From NCBI GenBank assembly GCA_025934545.1, contig JAICXV010000072.1, positions 1 through 8,035 on the forward strand: a DNA stretch of 8,035 nucleotides, read 5' to 3'. The DNA is from Verrucomicrobiia bacterium (GTDB lineage Bacteria; Verrucomicrobiota; Verrucomicrobiia; Limisphaerales; Palsa-1400). Both the position numbers and the translations under genes were made by a program. Under the pieces are notes generated by a model. The model saw only the letters and a program-made list of their open reading frames with translations. It searched no databases and was not told the origin of the DNA. How positions within the stretch are numbered: position 1 is the stretch's first letter; each line of letters begins with the position of its first letter. Of this stretch, positions 1 to 5,201 are shown one piece after another.

Positions 1-1
1 C

Positions 2-889
2 GACTGGGCTCCGGCCAAAACCGTTACCCCAACCGACATCACTTCGACCGCATATTTCTATCGCGATGCGCAAATCGTCGCGCTTGCCGCGAAATTGCTC
101 GGCAAAGAAACCGACGCGCAGAAATACACCGACCTCGCCGCTGCGATCAAAACTTCGTTCAACAACAAATTTTACAAACCCGAAACCGGTGTATACGGCA
201 ACGGTAGCCAAACCTCACTAAGCTGTGCCTTGTATCAAGGCCTGTGCGAACCCGCCAATCGCGATCGCGTCCTGACTAACCTGGTCAACGCGATCCACAA
301 AACCGACGACCACATCGACACCGGCATTCTCGGCGCGAAATATCTCCTGACCGCCCTCTCCGATAACGGCCAGGCGCGGCTCGCGTCGAAGATCGCGAGA
401 CAAACCACTCCACCGAGCTGGGGTTGGTGGATCACCAACGGTGCGACAACGCTTTGGGAACAATGGAACGGCAACGATTCGCGCAACCACATTATGTACG
501 GCGACATTCTCGCGTGGTTTTACAAAACCGTCGCCGGCATTGAGCCCGACCCGCAATCGCCGGGCTTCAAACATTTTATCATCAAACCACAACGTGTGGG
601 CGGCTCCTCCGCCAAGGCAACTTATGACTCCGTTTACGGAACCATCGCTACCGAGTGGTATTATCTCAAAAACAATCGGTTTTGCTTAAACATCTCCGTC
701 CCCGCCAACACCACCGCCACCGTTTATTTGCAAACAAAAGACCCGCAACAAATCGAAGAGGGTCAACGCGGATCGGAAACCAATTTGGAAAAAACCGCAG
801 GCGTGCGCAAAGTTTCAACGAACGGCGACTTCACCCTCATTGAAGTCGGTTCGGGCACCTACCGATTCACCACCGCGCTATCGCGTTGA
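2..889 (+). CDS. Alpha-L-rhamnosidase (GH78 family), C-terminal part; 5' end outside window
   Basis: The reading frame is open from position 2, so the gene starts upstream of the window; about 295 residues are visible. The family removes terminal alpha-L-rhamnose from plant or microbial polysaccharides and glycosides. The visible part matches the second half of the six-hairpin (alpha/alpha)6 catalytic domain followed by the C-terminal beta-sandwich. Family-like landmarks are the opening DWAP, the helix segment TGILGAKYLLTALSDNG, then PSWGWWITNGATTLWEQWNG, then SRNHIMYGDILAWFYKTVAGI and the 'P..PGFKHFIIKP' linker into the beta-sandwich. The Glu of TTLWEQW (codon 458-460) lies where GH78 enzymes carry the catalytic base; this assignment is by motif analogy. 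The general-acid region and any signal peptide are upstream and unseen. A TTG codon at 95 could be read as a start but lies inside the conserved domain, so the gene is longer. It converges on the next gene, with a hairpin between. Confidence 0.88.
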   Translation, partial: DWAPAKTVTPTDITSTAYFYRDAQIVALAAKLLGKETDAQKYTDLAAAIKTSFNNKFYKPETGVYGNGSQTSLSCALYQGLCEPANRDRVLTNLVNAIHKTDDHIDTGILGAKYLLTALSDNGQARLASKIARQTTPPSWGWWITNGATTLWEQWNGNDSRNHIMYGDILAWFYKTVAGIEPDPQSPGFKHFIIKPQRVGGSSAKATYDSVYGTIATEWYYLKNNRFCLNISVPANTTATVYLQTKDPQQIEEGQRGSETNLEKTAGVRKVSTNGDFTLIEVGSGTYRFTTALSR

Positions 890-907
890 CGATTCCTGAA
901 ACGGAAA

Positions 908-935
908 AGACCGGCCACGTTTCCATGGCCGGTCT
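908..935 (-). terminator. Strong hairpin terminator between convergent genes
   Basis: A perfect 10-bp inverted repeat (908-917 and 926-935, arm AGACCGGCCA) has an 8-nt loop. Read on the minus strand it is followed by TTTTCCGTTT, so it best fits an intrinsic terminator for the lipoprotein gene ending at 954. On the plus strand the tail is not T-rich (CGCGATAGTTTG). It lies 19 bp past the rhamnosidase stop and may also help end that transcript. Confidence 0.75.
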
Positions 936-953
936 CGCGATAGTTTGCGTTAA

Positions 954-1562
954 TTACTGAGTCTTAATTTCCAATTGATTGTCGACTGCGGTCACGCCCG
1001 CCACTTGTTTGGCGCGTTGTTCGCAATCCATCTTGGCAGAATCGCTCGCGACAGAGCCCTTCAACGTCACTTTGCCATTGCTGACATCAACGTTCAGGTT
1101 CTTCGGCGCATTCGGATTCGCGCTGACGGCGGCCGGGTTGCTGGCGTCGCCAGTGTTACCCAAGAGCGCTGCGCGCACGCGTGCTTTGATCAAGCCATCG
1201 TTGGTGCTCGCGTCGGTCGATGTCGTTGCGCCAGCGGATTCGGTAAGAGCCTTGCCTTGAGCGTCGGCTGCTTTGGCCTGAGCGTCAGCTTCAGACTTCG
1301 CTGCTTTGGCTTGAGCATCGATCTCGTCCTTCTTGGCGTTGATCTGTTCCTTCGCTGCTTTAGCCTGGGCGCTGACCGCGTCCTTTTGTTCGCTCGCTTG
1401 TTTAGAAATGGCATCCTTTTGCGCGTTCAAAGCGTCTTTTTGCGCCTTTTCATTCGCATTGATTGCGTCTTTCTGTGCACCGGCGGATTCATTTGCGGTG
1501 TTATCCCGGTTGCACCCCGCCATCATCAGTGCCGCCGCCGCTACAACTAGAATTTTTTTCAT
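954..1562 (-). CDS. Putative lipoprotein with coiled-coil repeats and a C-terminal BON domain
   Basis: 202 aa. Residues 1-17 form a lipoprotein signal peptide: MKK, a hydrophobic core, and lipobox MMAGC with the lipidated Cys at 17. Residues 28-108 are rich in Ala, Lys, Gln and Asp with no Pro. QKDA recurs at 30, 41, 48 and 59, and AQAKAA at 65, 83 and 94. The spacings of 11, 7 and 18 are typical of a long alpha-helical coiled coil. A Ser/Thr/Ala-rich linker (109-121) leads to a BON domain (about 122-199) with the usual pattern: a helix (GLIKARVRAALLG), then NLNVDVSNGKVTLKGSVAS, then a helix and VAGVTAVDNQLEI. BON domains are thought to bind membranes or other envelope ligands, as in OsmY-type stress proteins. 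The likely role is a periplasmic or envelope-spanning lipoprotein; the exact function is unknown. The ATG start is fixed by the signal peptide, although no good Shine-Dalgarno precedes it. It appears monocistronic. Confidence 0.85.
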   Translation of the reverse strand: MKKILVVAAAALMMAGCNRDNTANESAGAQKDAINANEKAQKDALNAQKDAISKQASEQKDAVSAQAKAAKEQINAKKDEIDAQAKAAKSEADAQAKAADAQGKALTESAGATTSTDASTNDGLIKARVRAALLGNTGDASNPAAVSANPNAPKNLNVDVSNGKVTLKGSVASDSAKMDCEQRAKQVAGVTAVDNQLEIKTQ

Positions 1563-1632
1563 ATGCGTTTTGTTTTTCTGGATTTATTCCCTGTGGACTA
1601 ACCTCGCACCCAAAGCACGCATCTCAATGAGG

Positions 1633-1650
1633 AGCACGGCGAATCGTGCT
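1633..1650. other. Small hairpin in the upstream region of the BON lipoprotein gene
   Basis: AGCACG (1633-1638) and CGTGCT (1645-1650) form a 6-bp perfect stem with the 6-nt loop GCGAAT. It lies about 70 bp upstream of the lipoprotein start codon. It could be part of the 5' UTR, an operator, or a remnant of an interspersed repeat; no T-run follows on either strand. I see no clear promoter in the rest of 1563-1696. Confidence 0.3.
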
Positions 1651-1696
1651 ATCGGGAAATAGCCGAATGGAAGAAACTACTTTTCTCTACTCTGTA

Positions 1697-1756
1697 GCAG
1701 CCCACGCCGGAGCCTCAGCTTTCTGAACAAAGCTCAAGCCTCAGGACGTGGACTGC
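1697..1756 (-). other. Long imperfect stem-loop downstream of the oxidoreductase gene
   Basis: On the minus strand, GCAGTCCACG (1756-1747) pairs with CGTGGGCTGC (1706-1697) in a 10-bp stem with one G-U wobble. Between them a second hairpin is possible (AGCTTT at 1717-1722 with AAAGCT at 1729-1734). In addition GCCTCAG occurs twice (1712 and 1738). The wobble pairs only in the minus-strand RNA; on the plus strand it is a C-A mismatch. This suits a 3' structure of the oxidoreductase transcript that ends at 1775. No T-tract follows, so it is not a classic intrinsic terminator. A decayed interspersed repeat is an alternative. Confidence 0.4.
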
Positions 1757-1774
1757 CCGACGAACCAAAAATAA

Positions 1775-3157
1775 CTAAGTGCGGACCGAATCGTATTCGC
1801 GCTTTGTCGTGATGCCCGGCATCGGCACGGGATACTTCCCGTTGGCATCCGACGGCAACGGTCCGGGACCCAGTTCCAGGTCACCAATATTCGGCGCCAT
1901 CTCGTGTTCGTGATTGAGCGCCTCTTCCCACGTGACGATCTGACCGGTGTGCGCCGCCAGACGGCCGAGGTTGCAGGCGTTGCTCGCAAAAGCGCCGTAT
2001 TGAGCTTCGTTATATTTTTTGTCCTGGCGAATCGCATCGATCAAATCGTCCCATTCGTTTTGATATGGGTTCGGATTGTTCTTCGCTTCCCACTTGAGGC
2101 CTTTTTTCGTCTGATGCTGGCTGCTGAAAATCTTCTGCGGCCCGCCGCAATCGCCGTTCGCCGCCATGACCGCCATACCTTTGCTGCCGTGCGCCGCGCT
2201 ATTATAAATATCGGCACAACCAACGATGCACCGGCCATCCATCAACAACGTCGCGCCGTCCGCATAAGTATATTCGACCGAATACGTGTCGAGATTTTGA
2301 TCGACCATGTTCCCGCGATAATGCCGGCCGCCGAGCGCTTGCGCTTTAATCGGCCACGCATTTTTCATCCAGCACGAATGATCGACGTGGTGAATGTAAA
2401 AGTCATTGAACATCCCGCCGCTGGCCCAAATGAATGCATGGAAGTTGCGGATCTGATATTCAACATCGGTCATGTTCGCCGGCTTTTTTGGCACGAAACA
2501 ATTCGCGAGCGGACCCGCCATGCGATAGCAGCGCATCAAAATAATTTCTCCGATTTGTCCGTCTTGCACGCGCTTGTGCAATTCCTGCATTCCGCGGCTG
2601 TGCCGGCTCATGAGCCCAACGCCGACCTTCAAATTCTTTTGCACCGATTCTTCAGCATACTGCAACATGCGGCGCGTCGATGGCCCGTCCGCCGTCAGCG
2701 GCTTTTCCATGAACACGTTCAGGTTCTTGTCGATGGCATATTTGAAATGCAAACCGCGAAATGCCAGCGGCGTCGTTAAAATGACGATATCGCCGGGGCG
2801 CAGACAATCCATTGCCTTCTTGTAACCGTCGAACCCCACAAACCGCCGATCCTGCGGCACGTCCATCTTGGCGGAAAAATCTTTGTTCAGCGTATCAAAG
2901 CTGCTGTTCAGTTTATCCTGAAATGCATCCGCCATCGCGACCAACTTGATCGGCCCGCGATTTTGGACCGACAACGCATTACCAGCGGCGCCCGTGCCGC
3001 GCCCGCCGCAACCGACAAGGACCACCCGAATTTCCTCATTGCCAGCGGCATGCACGCGCGGAATCGCTACGCCCGCAAGGGCCGAAACGGCGGCAACAGT
3101 GCCAGTTGTTTTAATAAAATCACGACGGGACGTCAGGGAGTTAGTTTGCTCGGTCAT
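1775..3157 (-). CDS. Tat-exported Gfo/Idh/MocA family oxidoreductase
   Basis: 460 aa from the ATG at 3157. A TTG at 3196 would add 13 residues before the signal peptide and is less likely; AGGAAA lies upstream of the chosen ATG, at about 12-nt spacing. Residues 10-36 are a twin-arginine signal (SRRDFIK, a hydrophobic Ala/Val stretch, then VHAAG). The Rossmann domain follows with the nucleotide motif VVLVGCGGRGTG (46-57). The family EKP signature is at 151-153, where the Lys is usually part of the active site. HHVDH at 256-260 is typical of the bacterial exported subgroup. The C-terminus (NEWDDLIDAIR at 367-377, GRLAAHTGQIVTWEEAL near 398-413) matches the long form common in Planctomycetota and Verrucomicrobiota. 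Members oxidise or reduce sugars, inositols or related polyols with a tightly bound NAD(P); the substrate here cannot be told. The gene starts 51 bp after pyrB with no terminator between, so read-through from the pyr operon is possible. Confidence 0.9.
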   Translation of the reverse strand: MTEQTNSLTSRRDFIKTTGTVAAVSALAGVAIPRVHAAGNEEIRVVLVGCGGRGTGAAGNALSVQNRGPIKLVAMADAFQDKLNSSFDTLNKDFSAKMDVPQDRRFVGFDGYKKAMDCLRPGDIVILTTPLAFRGLHFKYAIDKNLNVFMEKPLTADGPSTRRMLQYAEESVQKNLKVGVGLMSRHSRGMQELHKRVQDGQIGEIILMRCYRMAGPLANCFVPKKPANMTDVEYQIRNFHAFIWASGGMFNDFYIHHVDHSCWMKNAWPIKAQALGGRHYRGNMVDQNLDTYSVEYTYADGATLLMDGRCIVGCADIYNSAAHGSKGMAVMAANGDCGGPQKIFSSQHQTKKGLKWEAKNNPNPYQNEWDDLIDAIRQDKKYNEAQYGAFASNACNLGRLAAHTGQIVTWEEALNHEHEMAPNIGDLELGPGPLPSDANGKYPVPMPGITTKREYDSVRT

Positions 3158-3208
3158 AAAGGTAGTATTTTCCTGACGACACCGATGGGAAGTCAATTCA
3201 AAGAAACT

Positions 3209-4150
3209 TTAAATTGCGATTTCCTGGGGGCCTTTGCCGCCGTTGAGCAGGAATAAAACCGCCATCCGCACGGCCAGCCCATTCGTCACCTGGTCGAGAA
3301 TCACCGACCGGCCACAATCCGCAATCTCGCTATCAATCTCCACGCCGCGATTGATCGGCCCGGGATGCATGATCAGCGCGTCCGGTTTCGTTCTCGCCAG
3401 ACGCGCCTTGCTCAAACCAAACAAACTCGCGTATTCACCAATGCCCGGAAACATCGTCTTGCGTTGGCGTTCGTGCTGAATGCGCAACAGATTAATAATA
3501 TCGGCCTCGCGAATCGCCTCCTCGACATCGTAAGTCACGCGACAGCCCATTTCCTCGAACACCCTCGGGACGAGCGTCGACGGGCCGCACAATGTCACTT
3601 TCGCGCCCAACTTCGTCAGCGCCCAAATATTCGAACGCGCCACACGACTATATAAAATATCCCCGAGAATCGTCACGTTCAGTCCGGCCACCTTTCCCTT
3701 CTTTTCCAGCACGGTAAAAGTGTCCAGCAACGCCTGCGTCGGATGCTCGTGCGCGCCATCGCCTGCGTTCACCACACTCGCTCGCAGAAAACGCGCCAGA
3801 AAATGCGGTGCACCACTCGCGCTGTGCCGCATCACGATCATGTCCGCATTCAACGCCTCCAAATTGCGCGCCGTATCCTTGAGGGTTTCGCCTTTTTTGA
3901 GCGACGATGCTTCCGCGCTAAAATTAATGATGTCCGCGCTCAACCGTTGTTCGGCCAATTCAAAACTAATTCGTGTGCGGGTCGAAGGTTCGACAAACAA
4001 ATTCACGACCGTCTTGCCGCGCAACGCCGGCACCTTTTTAATCGCGCGCGTGCCGACCGCTTTAAACGCCCGCGCCGTGTCCAGCACCGTCATAATCTCC
4101 GACGCGGACAGCGACTCGATATCGAGCAAATGTTTGCGATGCCAGGTCAT
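3209..4150 (-). CDS. pyrB: Aspartate carbamoyltransferase, catalytic subunit
   Basis: 313 aa, full length for the family. It condenses carbamoyl phosphate and L-aspartate to N-carbamoyl-L-aspartate, the committed step of de novo pyrimidine synthesis, in the cytoplasm. Carbamoyl-phosphate motif FVEPSTRTRISFE (52-64, with STRTR at 56-60) is intact. So are the mobile-loop Ser/Lys region SSLKKGE (82-88), MRHS (107-110), HPTQALLD (136-143), GDILYSRVARSN (163-174), an R-x-Q loop (RIQHERQ, 223-229) and the hallmark HPGPINRGVEI (262-272). The ATG overlaps the pyrR stop as ATGA (4147-4150), so the two are probably translationally coupled; no Shine-Dalgarno is evident. No pyrI is seen, in keeping with the PyrR-linked, pyrI-free type of enzyme. 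The usual partner pyrC does not follow; an exported oxidoreductase does. Confidence 0.96.
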   Translation of the reverse strand: MTWHRKHLLDIESLSASEIMTVLDTARAFKAVGTRAIKKVPALRGKTVVNLFVEPSTRTRISFELAEQRLSADIINFSAEASSLKKGETLKDTARNLEALNADMIVMRHSASGAPHFLARFLRASVVNAGDGAHEHPTQALLDTFTVLEKKGKVAGLNVTILGDILYSRVARSNIWALTKLGAKVTLCGPSTLVPRVFEEMGCRVTYDVEEAIREADIINLLRIQHERQRKTMFPGIGEYASLFGLSKARLARTKPDALIMHPGPINRGVEIDSEIADCGRSVILDQVTNGLAVRMAVLFLLNGGKGPQEIAI

Positions 4151-4680
4151 GTTTTTTCGATCACAACTTCATCGGTTTCATCTTCTTCACGAAAACGCAC
4201 GATCACTTTCTCACTCAGCGACGTCGGAACATTCTTGCCCACAAAATCCGCTTTAATCGGCAACTCGCGATGGCCGCGATCGACCAACACCGCCAGTTGA
4301 ATCCGTTTTGGCCGGCCAAAATCATTCAACGCATCCAGCGCAGCGCGCGTCGTCCGTCCGCTGAACAAAACGTCATCGACCAAAATCACCGTCTTATCTG
4401 CCACATCGAACGGAATCACCGTCGGATGCATCGGCGGCGCGGCATGAGCCGCCAGATCATCGCGATGCATGCCGACATCGAGCGTTCCCGTCGGCACCGC
4501 ATTTTTCCAAATTTCACTGACAATTTTCGCCAGCCGTTGTGCGACGAGCACGCCGCCGCGTTGAATTCCAATAAGGACGACGTCCGCGCCCGATTCATTG
4601 CTTTCGGCGATTTCGTGCGCCATGCGTGTCAGGGCGCGCTGCATCGCGCCGGCGTTCATGATGATGGTCGTTTGCGGCAT
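4147..4680 (-). CDS. pyrR: Bifunctional pyrimidine operon RNA-binding regulator / uracil phosphoribosyltransferase
   Basis: 177 aa, the usual PyrR size. PyrR binds UMP or UTP and then a conserved loop in pyr mRNA to lower pyr expression; many members also convert uracil and PRPP to UMP. The N-terminal AMQRALTRMAHEI (12-24) is a PyrR signature. It is followed by VVLIGIQRGGVLVAQRLA (34-51), RDDL (73-76), the PRPP-binding loop VILVDDVLFSGRTTRAALDAL (98-118) and LVDRGHRELPIKADFVGKN (132-150). The ATG at 4680 gives the full first beta-strand (TTII) and has AGGG 7 nt upstream, inside a terminator-like hairpin. A second in-frame ATG lies at codon 8. The gene overlaps pyrB by 4 nt. The leader has a PyrR-binding-loop match, so autoregulation is likely. 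Confidence 0.96.
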   Translation of the reverse strand: MPQTTIIMNAGAMQRALTRMAHEIAESNESGADVVLIGIQRGGVLVAQRLAKIVSEIWKNAVPTGTLDVGMHRDDLAAHAAPPMHPTVIPFDVADKTVILVDDVLFSGRTTRAALDALNDFGRPKRIQLAVLVDRGHRELPIKADFVGKNVPTSLSEKVIVRFREEDETDEVVIEKT

Positions 4681-4716
4681 AAGAAAACCCTGACAACCTT
4701 AGGACGGTTGGCAGGG
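4681..4716 (-). terminator. pyr leader attenuator hairpin containing the pyrR Shine-Dalgarno
   Basis: On the minus strand, CCCTGCCAACC (4716-4706) pairs with GGTTGTCAGGG (4698-4688) with one mismatch and a 7-nt loop. TTTTCTT follows directly, and the next bases are the pyrR ATG. Shape and tail fit an intrinsic terminator. Its 3' arm also holds AGGG (4691-4688), 7 nt before the ATG and the only good ribosome site for pyrR. The folded hairpin could therefore stop transcription, hide the ribosome site, or both. Confidence 0.75.
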
Positions 4717-4742
4717 CTGGCAAATTTAAAATGTTTATTCAT

Positions 4743-4765
4743 ATCCTTGGCGACCTCTCTGGATC
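4743..4765 (-). promoter_or_regulatory. PyrR-binding loop in the pyrRB leader RNA
   Basis: On the minus strand the stretch GATCCAGAGAGGTC (4765-4752) matches 12 of 14 positions of the known PyrR RNA consensus ARUCCNGNGAGGYU; the first and last positions differ. It sits in a hairpin whose lower stem AUCC/GGAU (4764-4761 and 4746-4743) is perfect, and the conserved purine-rich AGAGAGG lies above it, as in Bacillus binding loops. It lies 26 nt upstream of the attenuator hairpin and 62 nt before the pyrR start. It is the expected target of PyrR bound to UMP. Confidence 0.8.
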
Positions 4766-4780
4766 GCGTTAAAGGAAACT

Positions 4781-4786
4781 TTTATA
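4781..4786 (-). promoter_or_regulatory. Candidate -10 box of the pyrRB promoter
   Basis: TATAAA on the minus strand would put the transcript start near 4774, about 10 nt before the PyrR-binding loop. The best -35 candidate, TTGAAG, is 20 bp upstream, which is longer than ideal, and the space between is taken by a palindrome. Read-through from the genes upstream on the same strand cannot be excluded. Confidence 0.35.
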
Positions 4787-4807
4787 GGACTGCGGACTTC
4801 AGTCCGC
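4787..4807. repeat. Short palindrome, GGACT-type intergenic element
   Basis: GCGGACT (4792-4798) and AGTCCGC (4801-4807) are perfect inverted arms with only 2 nt between. An overlapping second register, GGACTG (4787-4792) with CAGTCC (4800-4805), is also perfect. Such a tight double-register palindrome looks like a short interspersed intergenic element. It lies in the spacer of the candidate pyr promoter, so it could also be a protein-binding site. Confidence 0.45.
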
Positions 4808-4839
4808 TTCAACTTAAAATCGGATTGCGCTATTCAAAT

Positions 4840-4870
4840 CGAACCGGACCACACTCCTCACTCCGGTTCG
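4840..4870 (-). terminator. Inverted repeat just past the 80-aa gene, possible terminator
   Basis: CGAACCGGA (4840-4848) and TCCGGTTCG (4862-4870) form a perfect 9-bp stem with a 13-nt loop. It begins 5 nt after the stop of the small minus-strand gene. The minus-strand tail is ATTTGAAT, a weak T-run, so intrinsic termination is only possible. It would separate the mrp-side genes from the pyr leader. Confidence 0.4.
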
Positions 4871-4875
4871 CAAAA

Positions 4876-5118
4876 TCAATTCTTCTCGTGCTGACGACCC
4901 CGACGCCATTTCGCGCGGTGTTTTACAATCCAATCCGTCAACGCCCGTTCAAAGCCGATATCGTGACCGGCCTTTTCAGATTCAATCCATTTGTGCCGGA
5001 GAATTTCCTCCCGCTCGGCTTGGAATTCGCGATACAAGGACGATCGCTTCACCATGTCAGTCCCGCTTCCCGTTTCAAGTGAGTTGGACATATTGAGCCG
5101 ATTTATTGGTAAATACAT
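4876..5118 (-). CDS. Small charged protein of unknown function (80 aa)
   Basis: I do not recognise a named family. The core LYREFQAEREEILRHKWIESEKAGHDIGFERALTDWIVKHRAKWRRGR (about residues 28-75) has the well-ordered mix of Glu, Arg, Trp and aromatic residues of a real globular helical protein. It resembles, from memory only, short conserved proteins seen in other bacteria. No signal peptide, membrane segment or Cys pair is seen, so it is probably cytoplasmic. The start is uncertain: ATG at 5118 (codon 1), 5091 (codon 10) and 5055 (codon 22) are all possible, and none has a clear Shine-Dalgarno. The first 25 residues look less conserved in character, so a shorter form is quite possible. It lies 83 bp after mrp on the same strand. 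No long competing frame on the other strand explains its composition better. Confidence 0.6.
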   Translation of the reverse strand: MYLPINRLNMSNSLETGSGTDMVKRSSLYREFQAEREEILRHKWIESEKAGHDIGFERALTDWIVKHRAKWRRGRQHEKN

Positions 5119-5148
5119 CTGGACGTTAACAAATCCTTAATTTGGAAT

Positions 5149-5173
5149 CAAACGAAATGGGGGTTCCCTCCAT
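5149..5173 (-). terminator. Weak hairpin after mrp, possible terminator
   Basis: On the minus strand ATGGAGG (5173-5167) and CCCCCAT (5163-5157) can pair with one mismatch and a 3-nt loop, followed by TTCGTTT. It begins 28 nt past the mrp stop. The short imperfect stem makes this a weak call; the downstream small gene may be co-transcribed instead. Confidence 0.25.
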
Positions 5174-5201
5174 AAGCAACTGCGCCAAAGCCTGATATAT
5201 C

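Noticed and set aside
975..1550. 191-codon open frame on the plus strand, antisense to the BON lipoprotein
   Set aside because: The minus-strand frame has a full lipobox, repeats and a BON domain. The plus-strand translation is low-complexity Cys/Phe/Leu/Arg-rich text that mirrors the repeat, with no recognisable domain.
1904..2779. 291-codon open frame on the plus strand, antisense to the oxidoreductase
   Set aside because: The minus strand codes for a clear Gfo/Idh/MocA protein across the whole range; the plus frame is Arg/His/Pro-rich and has no domain pattern.
3158..3196. TTG start at 3196 for the oxidoreductase
   Set aside because: It would put 13 unrelated residues ahead of the Tat signal; the ATG at 3157 has a better upstream sequence and gives a normal twin-arginine leader.
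3158..3196. Promoter with TTGACT upstream of the oxidoreductase
   Set aside because: The only -10-like sequence (TACTAC) lies 23 bp away, too far for a normal promoter, and nothing suitable is found at 16-18 bp.
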